NCBI RefSeq assembly: GCF_008369405.1
Contig: NZ_VSJJ01000011.1
Location: 1-58,226 of the forward strand
Source: Streptococcus cristatus
GTDB lineage: Bacteria; Bacillota; Bacilli; Lactobacillales; Streptococcaceae
Length of the DNA stretch: 58,226 nt
Direction of reading: 5' to 3'
Positions 36,140 through 44,926 of the stretch are shown piece after piece (the first letter of the stretch is position 1; the number at the start of each line of letters is the position of its first letter). The notes beneath the pieces were generated by a model that was not told where the DNA came from, did not search any database, and worked only from the letters and a program-made list of their open reading frames with translations. Both the position numbers and the translations under genes were made by a program.

Positions 36140-37048
36140 ATGAGAATTCAACAATTACACTACATTATCAAAATCGTCGAGACCGGCAGCATGAACGAGG
36201 CTGCCAAGCAACTTTTTATCACCCAGCCTAGCTTGTCCAACGCTGTGCGAGATTTGGAAAATGAAATGGGCATCGAGATTTTCATTCGCAATCCCAAAGG
36301 AATTACCTTGACCAAAGACGGCATGGAGTTTCTTTCCTATGCCCGTCAGGTAGTTGAGCAGACTCAGCTTCTAGAGGAGCGATACAAAAATCCTGTCGCC
36401 CACCGCGAGCTTTTCAGCGTCTCTGCCCAGCATTATGCCTTTGTGGTCAATGCCTTTGTCTCCCTGCTTAAAAAAAGCGATATGGAGAAATACGAACTCT
36501 TTCTGCGGGAAACTCGGACTTGGGAAATCATTGACGACGTAAAAAACTTCCGCAGCGAGATCGGTGTCCTCTTCCTCAACAGCTATAACCGTGATGTCCT
36601 CTCTAAAATGCTGGATGATAGCCATCTGATTGCGACCCACCTCTTCACAGCTCAGCCCCATATCTTTGTCAGCAAATCCAATCCGCTGGCCAAGAAAAAG
36701 CTGGTACAACTGTCGGACTTGGAGGATTTCCCTTATCTCAGCTATGACCAAGGGACTCACAATTCCTTCTACTTTTCTGAGGAAATTCTCTCACAGGAGC
36801 ACCATAAAAAGTCCATCGTCGTCAGCGACCGTGCAACCCTCTTTAACCTTTTAATCGGTCTGGATGGCTACACGATTGCGACCGGTATTCTTAACAGCAA
36901 CCTCAACGGAGACAATATCGTCTCCATCCCTCTGGATATCGATGATCCAATTGAACTGGTATACATCCAGCATGAAAAAGCTAGCCTATCCAAAATGGGC
37001 GAGCGCTTTATCGAGTACCTGATTGAGGAAGTACAGTTTGATAAATAA
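36140..37048 (+). CDS. LysR-family regulator, CpsY-like
   Basis: DNA-binding regulator of 302 residues. The N-terminal winged helix-turn-helix (about 1-60: GSMNEAAKQLFITQPSLSNA) is followed by a linker helix and a LysR substrate-binding domain (about 90-295). It closely resembles streptococcal CpsY/MtaR proteins, which control methionine supply or surface and stress genes; that match is from memory. It is divergent from the tandem-module protein C and might control it. Its mRNA appears leaderless. A bidirectional terminator follows. Confidence 0.85.
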   Translation: MRIQQLHYIIKIVETGSMNEAAKQLFITQPSLSNAVRDLENEMGIEIFIRNPKGITLTKDGMEFLSYARQVVEQTQLLEERYKNPVAHRELFSVSAQHYAFVVNAFVSLLKKSDMEKYELFLRETRTWEIIDDVKNFRSEIGVLFLNSYNRDVLSKMLDDSHLIATHLFTAQPHIFVSKSNPLAKKKLVQLSDLEDFPYLSYDQGTHNSFYFSEEILSQEHHKKSIVVSDRATLFNLLIGLDGYTIATGILNSNLNGDNIVSIPLDIDDPIELVYIQHEKASLSKMGERFIEYLIEEVQFDK

Positions 37049-37052
37049 AGTA

Positions 37053-37100
37053 AAACACCTGAAACAAGCATCTAATGCTCACATCAGGTGTTCTTTTTAT
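37053..37100. terminator. Bidirectional terminator between lysR and sirtuin gene
   Basis: AACACCTGA and TCAGGTGTT form the outer stem and GCAT/ATGC an inner one; CTTTTTATTG follows on the plus strand and TTTACTTTA on the minus. It serves two convergent genes. Confidence 0.85.
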
Positions 37101-37828
37101 TGTTGTAATTTGCCCAAAACTTCCCCAATCTTACCTTCGATGACGAGGTCAGCTTGCTTGTCCTGTGGAATGCTGGTCTTGTTGATGACGACCAGATGCT
37201 TGCCAGTAAAGTACTGGATGAGACTGGCTGCGGGATAGACCACCAAGGAGGTGCCCCCGATGATCAGCAGGTCGGCTTGATGAATGGCCTGCGCAGCTTG
37301 CTGGAAAGTCTCCATATCCAAGGGCTCTTCATAGAGGGTCACATCAGGCTTGATCATGCCACCACAATCAGAGCAGTAGGGCACCGTCCCAGGCAGAGCC
37401 AGAAAAGCCTCCAAGTCGTAAAAACGCTGACAGCCTTGACAGAAATTTCTATCCGCACTGCCGTGCAACTTGAGGACATTTTTTGAGCCAGCCATTTCGT
37501 GCAGACTATCAATATTTTGCGTCACCACAGCCTTGAGCTTGCCGGTCTTCTCCAGATGAGCCAGATAGGCGTGAGCCGCATTAGGCTTGGCATCTGGATA
37601 GAGCAGGTATTTCTTGTAAAAGTCGAAAAACTCCTGCGGATAGCGCTCAAACATGGTATGCGAAACCAGCTGTTCTGCCGTGAAATGCCGACCCAGCTTG
37701 ATACTGTAAATCCCATCCGAACTACGAAAGTCAGGGATATTGGACTCGGTCGAGACACCCGCCCCACCGAAAAAGACGATATTCTTGCTTTGGTCAATCA
37801 TGTCTTGCAACTGCTGTATTTTATCCAT
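37097..37828 (-). CDS. NAD-dependent protein deacylase (sirtuin)
   Basis: Predicted Sir2-family enzyme that removes acyl groups from lysines using NAD+; cytosolic. 243 residues. Rossmann motif GGAGVSTESNIPDFRS at about 21-36, TQNIDSLHEMAG with the NAD-binding Gln-Asn-Ile-Asp, the catalytic His in LKLHGS, a four-cysteine zinc site (CQGC ... CSDC), and IGGTSLVVYPA for the NAD ribose. The ATG overlaps the last codons of the upstream 258-residue gene by eight bases, which indicates coupled translation. It has no macrodomain partner, so it is not the lipoylated-target class M type by context. Confidence 0.94.
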   Translation of the reverse strand: MDKIQQLQDMIDQSKNIVFFGGAGVSTESNIPDFRSSDGIYSIKLGRHFTAEQLVSHTMFERYPQEFFDFYKKYLLYPDAKPNAAHAYLAHLEKTGKLKAVVTQNIDSLHEMAGSKNVLKLHGSADRNFCQGCQRFYDLEAFLALPGTVPYCSDCGGMIKPDVTLYEEPLDMETFQQAAQAIHQADLLIIGGTSLVVYPAASLIQYFTGKHLVVINKTSIPQDKQADLVIEGKIGEVLGKLQQ

Positions 37829-38597
37829 TTTCCTCTCCTATCAATAAAGCTCTAACCAAGCGGTTTGCCTCATCAAAATAAAAATGTTCCCGATCGTAGA
37901 CAATCCCTGTGAAGCGCGCCAAGTCCACCAAAATATCCATAAAATGCTGGGACGAAAAGCCCGTTGTCCGATACAATTCCGCCTCATCAAAGGGCTTAAT
38001 CAGATGAGCCAGCGGATTTCGGACTGACTTCTCCAACTCCCGCAGCTGTCTGACCTCTTCCTTGACAGACTCTGGCAGATCCAAATGCAAAATCAACTCT
38101 GTCAGACTGGACGAATTGACCGTGCTTTCTGCATGAAAATCCTGCAAGACTGCATAATCTGACTCCCGCATCCGTTCAAACTTCCAGCGATCATAGCTGG
38201 CCTCACGAGAATTATGGATAAAGTGGTCAATATCAGGAATTTCCAGCTTGATCAAACGCATGAAAATCCGATAAATCGCTGGACTGACCGCTCGAACAAA
38301 GTCAATAATCTGCTCGTTGCGCAGCTTGGCTTCCAAATCATAGAGATAGTTGGCTAGCTGCTCGTCAGCCAAATCGGTATGACAAAAAAGCTGAAAACCG
38401 CTTTGCGTCTGCAAGGCAGTCTTCAACTCTTCATCCATGGCTGGCAGAGTATTGAGCTCTCTGCGCTCTGCCAGAATAGCCAATAGGCTGGTTACAATCG
38501 AGGAACTTCCCATCAACTTCTGCGCCAGTTTATAGGCATAAGCATAGTCATAACGGGAAATCGCAAAGAGAATTTCCTCTTTTAAATCTAGATTCAT
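37821..38597 (-). CDS. Hypothetical cytosolic helical protein
   Basis: A 258-residue protein without signal or membrane helices, mostly alpha-helical and acidic. I recognise no domain. It lies two bases after the deoD stop and overlaps the sirtuin start by eight bases, so deoD, this gene and the sirtuin gene form a tight operon. Notable features: a cluster of His, Asp and Arg around IDHFIHNSREASYDRWKF (about 120-140) that could be a binding or catalytic site, and HLIKPFDEAELYRTTGFSSQHF near 197-218. No function can be claimed. Confidence 0.75.
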   Translation of the reverse strand: MNLDLKEEILFAISRYDYAYAYKLAQKLMGSSSIVTSLLAILAERRELNTLPAMDEELKTALQTQSGFQLFCHTDLADEQLANYLYDLEAKLRNEQIIDFVRAVSPAIYRIFMRLIKLEIPDIDHFIHNSREASYDRWKFERMRESDYAVLQDFHAESTVNSSSLTELILHLDLPESVKEEVRQLRELEKSVRNPLAHLIKPFDEAELYRTTGFSSQHFMDILVDLARFTGIVYDREHFYFDEANRLVRALLIGEENG

Positions 38598-38599
38598 GC

Positions 38600-39307
38600 T
38601 TAATTAATCAAGGTTTCCAGACCAACCTTCATCATATCGGTGAAGGTATTTTGACGTTCCTCTGCCGTCGTATCCTCGTCAGGATTGACCAAGCTATCAG
38701 AAATGGTCATGATAGCTAGGGCATCTACTTGGTGCTGGGCAGCCAGATAGTAAAGGGCTGCAGCTTCCATTTCGACCGCTTTCACACCCCATTTGCCTAG
38801 CTCGATATTTTTCTCAAAATAGTTCGAATAGAAAACATCTGACGACAAAACATTTCCGACATGGGTCGTCATGCCCAAGTCTTTGGCAATATGATAAGCT
38901 TTGTCCAGCAAGTCAAAGCTAGCAATCTGCGGAAAATCATACTGAGGCCAGTCATTGCGGATAATGTTTGAGTTGGTCGCAGCCGCTTGAGCTAGAACCA
39001 ATTCACGAACGTGTACATCCGCATTCAGAGAACCAGCCGTTCCCACACGAATCAGCTTTTTCACACCGTAGTCCACAATCAGCTCACGCGCATAGATGGA
39101 AATAGACGGCATTCCCATGCCCGTTCCCATGACAGAAACCCGCTGACCCTTGTAAGTACCAGTGTAGCCAAACATGTTCCGAACTTCGTTAAAGCAAACA
39201 GCATCTTCTAGAAAATTCTCCGCAATAAACTTGGCACGAAGCGGATCACCCGGCAAGAGAATTTTATCAGCAATCTCACCTTGTTTAGCAGCAATATGGA
39301 TAGACAT
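38600..39307 (-). CDS. deoD: Purine nucleoside phosphorylase, DeoD type
   Basis: Cleaves purine ribo- and deoxyribonucleosides, including adenosine, to base plus (deoxy)ribose 1-phosphate. 235 residues, hexameric type by length. Signatures: [14 protein letters not shown] near 18-31, RVGTAGSLN near 87-95 (phosphate site), [13 protein letters not shown] with the Glu-Met-Glu purine site near 178-190, and TISDS with the catalytic Asp near 204. It is upstream of the 258-residue and sirtuin genes. The roughly 225-base leader before it contains a long hairpin and an 18-bp palindrome. Confidence 0.96.
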   Translation of the reverse strand: MSIHIAAKQGEIADKILLPGDPLRAKFIAENFLEDAVCFNEVRNMFGYTGTYKGQRVSVMGTGMGMPSISIYARELIVDYGVKKLIRVGTAGSLNADVHVRELVLAQAAATNSNIIRNDWPQYDFPQIASFDLLDKAYHIAKDLGMTTHVGNVLSSDVFYSNYFEKNIELGKWGVKAVEMEAAALYYLAAQHQVDALAIMTISDSLVNPDEDTTAEERQNTFTDMMKVGLETLIN

Positions 39308-39351
39308 AATTTATGATACAAAGAGCGACAAGAAAACGACTGAAAATTAGG

Positions 39352-39428
39352 AATCTGACGAGAAATCCTGATTTCTCAGTCAGATTATCTATTTTCCGAG
39401 TTTTCCGCTCGTGTTCAAATTTGAACAC
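39352..39428. repeat. Hairpin and 18-bp palindrome in the deoD leader
   Basis: The arms AATCTGACGAGAAATC (39352-39367) and GATTTCTCAGTCAGATT (39370-39386) form a stem of about 16 pairs with one bulged A. GTGTTCAAATTTGAACAC at 39411-39428 is a perfect 18-bp palindrome. This is most of the 39308-39533 gap; the punA-side part has a further weak hairpin near 39479-39506. The palindrome is a plausible dimer operator, the hairpin an RNA element; both are unproven. Confidence 0.6.
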
Positions 39429-39533
39429 ACGCTCTACCTTTCCTTAGTTTAAATATTTACCAAAGGTCATAGAAAGGTTAGCCCGAGTTCGTTCGAAACT
39501 CAGGCTCTCCTCTCTCTATAATTCTTTGTTTTC

Positions 39534-40346
39534 TTACAATTCAGCAAGAATGGCTTTAAGTAGTCGTTTGAAATCACCTTTGACACGCTCTGTTACTTCA
39601 ACCACTTCTTCATGGTTGAGTTCTTCTTGGAAACCGGCAGCATGATTGGTAATGCATGAAATTCCGAGGACTTTCAATCCTGAGTGGGCAGCCACGATGA
39701 CTTCTGGAACAGTAGACATGCCAACTGCATCTGCTCCGAGTGTCTTATAAGCACGGATTTCTGCTGGCGTTTCGTAAGTTGGACCGGTAACACCGATATA
39801 GACACCATCATCCAGCTTAATGCCAAGCTTATCAGCGACTTGATGAGCAGTTGCACGGTATTCTGGAGTGTAAGATTTAGACATATCAGGGAAACGTGGA
39901 CCAAATTCATCCAAGTTTTCACCGATCAAAGGATTTTGACCCGTCATGTTGATATGGTCTGAAATAGCCATCAAAGTACCAGGACCATATCCAATACCAC
40001 CGGCTGCATTTGTCACAATAACACCTGTCGCACCAAGAGCCTCCATCACGCGCACCGGGAAAGTAACAACTTCGAGAGGATTTCCTTCGTAGAAATGGAA
40101 ACGACCTTGCAGTGCCAATACTTTGCGCCCTGCCAAATCTCCATAGACTAATTTACCAGCGTGGCCAACAACAGTTGAGCGGCCCCAGTTTGGAATGTCC
40201 GCATAGTCAAGACTAACGGCATTTTCAATTTCAGAAGCCAACTCTCCCAAACCAGATCCCAAAATCAGACCAAACTCAGGTTCCGTCATGCCTTTTTCTT
40301 TCAGAAAGGCTGCCGTTGCTTTGATTTTCTCAGATAATGTTGTCAT
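39534..40346 (-). CDS. punA: Purine nucleoside phosphorylase, PunA/trimeric type
   Basis: Cleaves inosine and guanosine (and deoxy forms) with phosphate. 270 residues, type of the trimeric PNPs. Motifs: ILGSGLGELASEIE near 28-41 (phosphate loop), VVGHAGKLVYGDL near 60-72, LQGRFHFYEG near 79-88, NAAGGIGYGPG, and TGPTYETPAEIR near 190-201 with VGMSTVPE. Having both PunA and DeoD covers inosine/guanosine and adenosine. It follows deoB by 25 bases. Confidence 0.95.
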   Translation of the reverse strand: MTTLSEKIKATAAFLKEKGMTEPEFGLILGSGLGELASEIENAVSLDYADIPNWGRSTVVGHAGKLVYGDLAGRKVLALQGRFHFYEGNPLEVVTFPVRVMEALGATGVIVTNAAGGIGYGPGTLMAISDHINMTGQNPLIGENLDEFGPRFPDMSKSYTPEYRATAHQVADKLGIKLDDGVYIGVTGPTYETPAEIRAYKTLGADAVGMSTVPEVIVAAHSGLKVLGISCITNHAAGFQEELNHEEVVEVTERVKGDFKRLLKAILAEL

Positions 40347-40371
40347 AAAATATTTTCCTCACTCTCTATGC

Positions 40372-41583
40372 TTATACCAATTTGTCCAAGAAGCTTTCAC
40401 CAATCATGGCCTTGTCGACACCGAAGTTGTCAGCGATGGTTGCTGAAATGTCCGCAAAGTGTCCGACAGGCAAGTGACCGTTCCCCTTGAGGGATTTACC
40501 AAAGACTAAGAGCGGAATGTACTCACGAGTATGGTCCGTTCCGGCATAGGTCGGGTCATTACCGTGGTCAGCGGTAATCATGAGCAAGTCGTCTTCCCGC
40601 ATGTTTTCAATGATTTCTGGCAAGCGAGCGTCAAACTCCTGCAGACAATCACGGTAGCCATGCGGATCTCGACGGTGACCATAAAGAGCATCGAAGTCTA
40701 CCAAGTTGGTAAATGAGAAGCCATACTTAAAATCCTCAGACTGGATAGCCTTAACCAGATTGTCTACACCATGATTATTGGACTGGTTGTGGCCCATGTC
40801 GTGGTTGATACCTGCACCGTTGAAGATGTCGTTAATCTTACCAACTGAGTAAGTATCAATGCCAGCTTCATTGAGCTTGTCCAAAACAGTTGGCTCAAAT
40901 GGAGAGACTGCATAGTCATGGCGGTTGGCTGTACGAGTGAAGTTGCCTGGCTCACCTACATAAGGACGAGCGATGATCCGTCCTAGAAGCGCAGGGCGTT
41001 CCAAGGTAATAGAGCGGGCGAATTCGCAGATACGATAGAGCTCGTCTAAAGGAATAATCTCCTCATGAGCTGCGATTTGAAGCACTGGATCTGCAGAAGT
41101 ATAGATAATCAATTCGCCAGTTTCCATCTGACGAGGCCCGAAGTCGTCAATAACTGCCGTGCCAGAATAAGGTTTGTTAGTCTCACGAATAACTTTGCGG
41201 CCAGAAAATTCTTCAATTTTAGTCAAGATTTCCTCTGGGAAGCCATTCCAGAATGTATCAAAAGGCTCAGTAATGTTCAGACCCATGATTTCCCAGTGGC
41301 CTGTCATCGTGTCTTTACCTAAAGAAACTTCTTCTAATTTAGTATAGTAACCACTTGGACTTTCCTCAGCTGGTACAGTTTTCAAGGCTTGCTCACGCTC
41401 AATATTGCCCAAGCCTAGCTTAGCCATGTTTGGCACATCTAGACCGACTGCTTTAGAAATATGTCCCAGCGTATCGGAAGCTCCATCTGGCACCCCTGCA
41501 TTAACAAAATTGTTAGCATCTGGCGCTGCCCCAATGCCGACTGAGTCCATAACGACTAAGTGAATACGATTAAATTTTGACAT
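40372..41583 (-). CDS. deoB: Phosphopentomutase
   Basis: Moves phosphate between C1 and C5 of ribose and deoxyribose, linking nucleoside breakdown to the pentose phosphate pathway; cytosolic. 403 residues. Alkaline-phosphatase-superfamily metal sites: [15 protein letters not shown] near 10-24, [10 protein letters not shown] near 92-101 with the phospho-Thr, [11 protein letters not shown], and [18 protein letters not shown] near 338-355. It lies between rpiA (13 bases) and punA (25 bases), the same direction. Confidence 0.97.
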   Translation of the reverse strand: MSKFNRIHLVVMDSVGIGAAPDANNFVNAGVPDGASDTLGHISKAVGLDVPNMAKLGLGNIEREQALKTVPAEESPSGYYTKLEEVSLGKDTMTGHWEIMGLNITEPFDTFWNGFPEEILTKIEEFSGRKVIRETNKPYSGTAVIDDFGPRQMETGELIIYTSADPVLQIAAHEEIIPLDELYRICEFARSITLERPALLGRIIARPYVGEPGNFTRTANRHDYAVSPFEPTVLDKLNEAGIDTYSVGKINDIFNGAGINHDMGHNQSNNHGVDNLVKAIQSEDFKYGFSFTNLVDFDALYGHRRDPHGYRDCLQEFDARLPEIIENMREDDLLMITADHGNDPTYAGTDHTREYIPLLVFGKSLKGNGHLPVGHFADISATIADNFGVDKAMIGESFLDKLV

Positions 41584-41596
41584 GAAAACCTCTTTT

Positions 41597-42274
41597 CTAG
41601 TTATCTGTTTCTAAAATGTTCACGCCACCTTGACCAGCGACGATCACCTTGTTGACCATTTTGGTGAAAAGGCCGTGCTCAACAACGCCCACGATATGAT
41701 CTAATTCTCGGCCAAATTCGACTGGATTCTCGATCACCCCCAGATCCAAATCGATAATGAAATTCTGCATATCCGTGATAAAACGTTGGCCATTTTTTTC
41801 ACGGAAACTTGGCTTGTAGCCTGCTTGAGCAAAGCGACGGAAAACTTGCTCCGCACCATATTGTACTACTTCGACTGGTAGCTTGAAAGCACCTAGTTTT
41901 TGAACCAATTTGCTCTCATCGACCACCCAGATGTAGTCCTTGGTAGGTGTCGCAACAACTTTCTCCATCAGCAGGGCTCCGCCTCCGCCTTTGATGCCGT
42001 TGAACTGAGGATCCACTTCATCAGCTCCATCAACGGTCACATCGACCTGATCCACTTCATCAATGGATTTCAGCGGAATGCCCAAGCCTTCTGCTTGCTT
42101 GCTGGTCACGCTAGAGGTTGTGACTGCAGTAATCTGCAAGCCTTCCTCTTTGATACGTCGACCAATTTCCTCGACAAAATAGTAAGCAGTCGAACCTGTT
42201 CCCAGACCGACCACCATCCCGTCTTCGACAAATTCAGCAGCCTTGATGCCTGCTAGTTTCTTTAGAGTTTCCAT
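41597..42274 (-). CDS. rpiA: Ribose-5-phosphate isomerase A
   Basis: Interconverts ribose 5-phosphate and ribulose 5-phosphate; cytosolic. 225 residues. Motifs: [17 protein letters not shown] near 22-38, [26 protein letters not shown] near 80-105 (described by position; key residues Asp81, Asp84, Lys94 region and Glu104) and DESKLV near 118. First gene of rpiA-deoB-punA, so pentose from nucleosides can pass straight on. Confidence 0.96.
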   Translation of the reverse strand: METLKKLAGIKAAEFVEDGMVVGLGTGSTAYYFVEEIGRRIKEEGLQITAVTTSSVTSKQAEGLGIPLKSIDEVDQVDVTVDGADEVDPQFNGIKGGGGALLMEKVVATPTKDYIWVVDESKLVQKLGAFKLPVEVVQYGAEQVFRRFAQAGYKPSFREKNGQRFITDMQNFIIDLDLGVIENPVEFGRELDHIVGVVEHGLFTKMVNKVIVAGQGGVNILETDN

Positions 42275-42400
42275 AGCACCTCCTCAAATCAACTATGTTT
42301 AGTATATCACAATTCTTTGAAATTTGAAAGTGTTTTCAGCTCTTTAAACGGTTCTTCACATTTTAACAGTGCTCCATTTCATGAAAATCTCCTTAAAATC

Positions 42401-42429
42401 TTGCTCCTAGTTCTATTTTACGCTACAAT
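42401..42429 (+). promoter_or_regulatory. Promoter of the 205-residue module gene
   Basis: TTGCTC (-35, 42401-42406), 17-base spacer, TACAAT (-10, 42424-42429). It gives a leader of about 65 bases before ATG 42501, which has GAGGAGG. Confidence 0.7.
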
Positions 42430-42500
42430 GAAGATAGGCAAATTACTAAAAGACGTACATATTTCAAGTAGTTAGCTATAGAAAATCTGAGGAGGTTGTT

Positions 42501-43118
42501 ATGATGCAGCAAGAAAATAAAGTTTTAGGTATTTTAGCCATTGTCTTTGGAGCAATCGCTTTACTTGGCTCCTGGATACCAATCATCAATTATCTATCTT
42601 TTTTTATCGGTACTATTGCTCTTATCCTTGCTATTATCGGTCTCATTATTAACCAAAAGAAACCGAAAACTTTGGCCATTATTGGCTCTGTCATTTCCTT
42701 TTTCTCCTTAATCATCGCACTGGTCACTCTATCATTCTATTCCCGTATGTTCAATGAAATGGGAAAAAGGTTTGATACTCTTTCGAACTCTTATCGTTCC
42801 TATATTGATTCGTCAGAAAGAGAAGAAGAAAAGGAAAAAGAAGAAAATACAAAGTCTACATGGACAAAAGCAGAATTTGATGCACTCAAAGAGGGCGATA
42901 TTTTGAAAAAAGGTGCAGGCGGAACAAATTACGAAGACGTCATTCGCGACCACGGCAAACCAACTGACGAAACCACTTCCACTGTCAGCGGCTCTGAAAT
43001 AAAAACCATCACCTACTTACCAGGAGGAAGCAAATATCAAGCCGTCATCCTAACTTTTTCAAAAAACGAAGACGGTTCTTTCCTACTGACTAGCAAGATA
43101 GGAACAGGTTTAGAATAA
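42501..43118 (+). CDS. Membrane protein with one A/B/C-type module
   Basis: A 205-residue protein. Residues 8-80 hold two or three hydrophobic segments like DUF4190-type small membrane domains (VLGILAIVFGAIALLGSW, then FFIGTIALILAIIGLII, then IIGSVISFFSLIIALVTL). A Glu/Lys linker follows (about 100-117). The single C-terminal module at about 119-200 (STWTKAEFDAL, KKGAGGTNYEDVIRDHGKP, VILTFSKNEDGSFLLTS) is clearly the same as in the three tandem-module proteins at 33212-36028. GAGGAGG precedes the first ATG. The shared module with a different anchor supports one mobile domain family. Function unknown. Confidence 0.75.
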   Translation: MMQQENKVLGILAIVFGAIALLGSWIPIINYLSFFIGTIALILAIIGLIINQKKPKTLAIIGSVISFFSLIIALVTLSFYSRMFNEMGKRFDTLSNSYRSYIDSSEREEEKEKEENTKSTWTKAEFDALKEGDILKKGAGGTNYEDVIRDHGKPTDETTSTVSGSEIKTITYLPGGSKYQAVILTFSKNEDGSFLLTSKIGTGLE

Positions 43119-43258
43119 ACTAAATTCCCTACCCGACAGCTGTTTTTCTTTTATGAATATTGGTAAAATCAAAGAAGAAACTCTAGCCATCATTTGAATG
43201 ATTTTGGGTGGAGACTTACGTCGAAGGCTTGCAAAATAGATTTTCAGAAAGGATATAC

Positions 43259-44632
43259 ATGATAACACGAGAATTTGATACCATCGCTGCGATTTCGACC
43301 CCTCTTGGGGAAGGAGCCATCGGTATCGTCAGACTAAGCGGGACTGACAGCTTTGCTATTGCCAAAAAAATCTTTAAAGGCAAGGACCTAGACAAAGTTG
43401 CCAGCCACACACTCAACTACGGTCATATCATCGACCCTCAAAATCAGGAGATTCTGGATGAGGTCATGGTCGGGGCTATGCGTTCTCCCAAGACCTTCAC
43501 GCGCGAGGACATCATCGAGATCAATACCCACGGTGGGATTGCGGTGACCAATGAAATCCTGCAGCTGACTATCCGCGAGGGGGCTAGAATGGCCGAGCCT
43601 GGCGAATTTACCAAGCGAGCCTTTCTCAACGGGCGCGTGGATTTGACTCAGGCTGAGGCTGTCATGGACATCATCCGCGCCAAGACCGATAAAGCAATGA
43701 ACAATGCTGTCAAGCAGTTGGATGGCTCTCTTTCCGACCTTATCAACAGCACCCGTCAGGAAATCCTCAACACACTGGCTCAGGTCGAGGTCAACATTGA
43801 CTATCCTGAGTACGACGATGTTGAGGAAGCAACGACGGAAATCATTCGTGAAAAAACGCTAGAATTTGAGCAACTTCTGACCCATCTTCTCAAAACTGCA
43901 CGACGAGGCAAGATTCTGCGCGAAGGAATTTCGACTGCTATCATCGGTCGACCTAATGTTGGCAAATCCAGCCTCCTCAACAATCTTCTGCGTGAGGACA
44001 AAGCTATTGTAACCGACATCGAGGGGACAACTCGTGATGTGATTGAGGAGTATGTCAATATCAACGGCGTACCGCTCAAGCTTATTGATACGGCAGGTAT
44101 TCGCGAGACAGATGATCTGGTAGAGCAGATTGGTGTTGAACGCTCTAGAAAAGCACTGCAGGAAGCTGATCTAGTCCTCCTAGTTCTCAATGCCAGCGAG
44201 CCCCTGACCGAGCAAGACCGCCAGTTGCTTGAAATCAGTAAAGACAGCAATCGTATTGTCCTACTTAACAAAACTGACCTCGAAGAAAAGATTGAGCTGA
44301 ACCAACTGCCTGCTGATGCTATCAAGATTTCCGTCCTCCACAATCAAAATATCGATAAGATCGAGGAGCGAATCAATCAACTCTTCTTTGAGAATGCTGG
44401 CATTGTCGAGCAAGATGCCACCTACTTATCCAATGCCCGCCACATTTCCCTCATCGAAAAAGCTGTCGAAAGCCTACAAGCCGTCAACGAGGGGTTGGAA
44501 TTGGGCATGCCAGTGGATCTTCTCCAAGTCGATTTGACTCGCACCTGGGAAATCCTCGGAGAAATCACAGGTGATGCCGCACCAGACGAACTCATCACCC
44601 AGCTCTTCAGCCAGTTTTGTTTAGGGAAATGA
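43259..44632 (+). CDS. mnmE: tRNA modification GTPase MnmE
   Basis: With MnmG adds the carboxymethylaminomethyl group at wobble uridine 34; cytosolic. 457 residues from ATG 43259 (AAAGGA five bases upstream; an earlier ATG at 43208 adds a 17-residue tail). N-terminal tetrahydrofolate-binding domain (about 1-118), helical domain, and inserted G domain: G1 [12 protein letters not shown] near 230-241, G2 TTRD, G3 DTAGI, G4 NKTD, and the C-terminal CLGK with the essential Cys. A small ORF follows within two bases. Confidence 0.97.
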   Translation: MITREFDTIAAISTPLGEGAIGIVRLSGTDSFAIAKKIFKGKDLDKVASHTLNYGHIIDPQNQEILDEVMVGAMRSPKTFTREDIIEINTHGGIAVTNEILQLTIREGARMAEPGEFTKRAFLNGRVDLTQAEAVMDIIRAKTDKAMNNAVKQLDGSLSDLINSTRQEILNTLAQVEVNIDYPEYDDVEEATTEIIREKTLEFEQLLTHLLKTARRGKILREGISTAIIGRPNVGKSSLLNNLLREDKAIVTDIEGTTRDVIEEYVNINGVPLKLIDTAGIRETDDLVEQIGVERSRKALQEADLVLLVLNASEPLTEQDRQLLEISKDSNRIVLLNKTDLEEKIELNQLPADAIKISVLHNQNIDKIEERINQLFFENAGIVEQDATYLSNARHISLIEKAVESLQAVNEGLELGMPVDLLQVDLTRTWEILGEITGDAAPDELITQLFSQFCLGK

Positions 44633-44633
44633 T

Positions 44634-44819
44634 ATGGGCATCACAGAATTCATCAAAGAAAAAAATCTAGGCGAATATCTAGAAAGTCGAAAGAATGAGC
44701 AAGTCAGAGATACCATCCAAAAACGCAGCTGGAAGGAGGCCTTCCTCAACAAAGCCCACACCACAAAAATAAATCCTGAAAATTACGAAAAAGCGAAGAA
44801 AAAGAAGCACGGTTCTTGA
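44634..44819 (+). CDS. Small basic protein downstream of mnmE
   Basis: A 61-residue, Lys/Glu-rich protein with no hydrophobic segment (IEF..EKNLGEYLESRKNEQV, tail ENYEKAKKKKHGS). The ATG lies one base after the mnmE stop codon (TGATATG), with an AGGGAAA ribosome site inside the mnmE end; the stop codon is inside the terminator that follows. The position argues for real, coupled translation; the function is unknown. Confidence 0.6.
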   Translation: MGITEFIKEKNLGEYLESRKNEQVRDTIQKRSWKEAFLNKAHTTKINPENYEKAKKKKHGS

Positions 44820-44841
44820 AAAATAGAACCGTGTTTGTTTG
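44808..44841 (+). terminator. Terminator of mnmE and small ORF
   Basis: CACGGTTCT and AGAACCGTG form a nine-pair stem with an eight-base loop, followed by TTTGTTTGT. The stem overlaps the small ORF stop codon. Confidence 0.85.
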
Positions 44842-44926
44842 TCTATTCAATCTAGCTGAGAATTCGCCTGATCATGAATCATGGTACTCTCCTTATCCCA
44901 AACTATTTTTCTGTTTGGGCACATCT

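Noticed and set aside
44898..44918. CCCAAAC/GTTTGGG hairpin after the ABC ATPase gene
   Set aside because: The stem is short and not followed by a T-run in either direction, so I do not call it a terminator.
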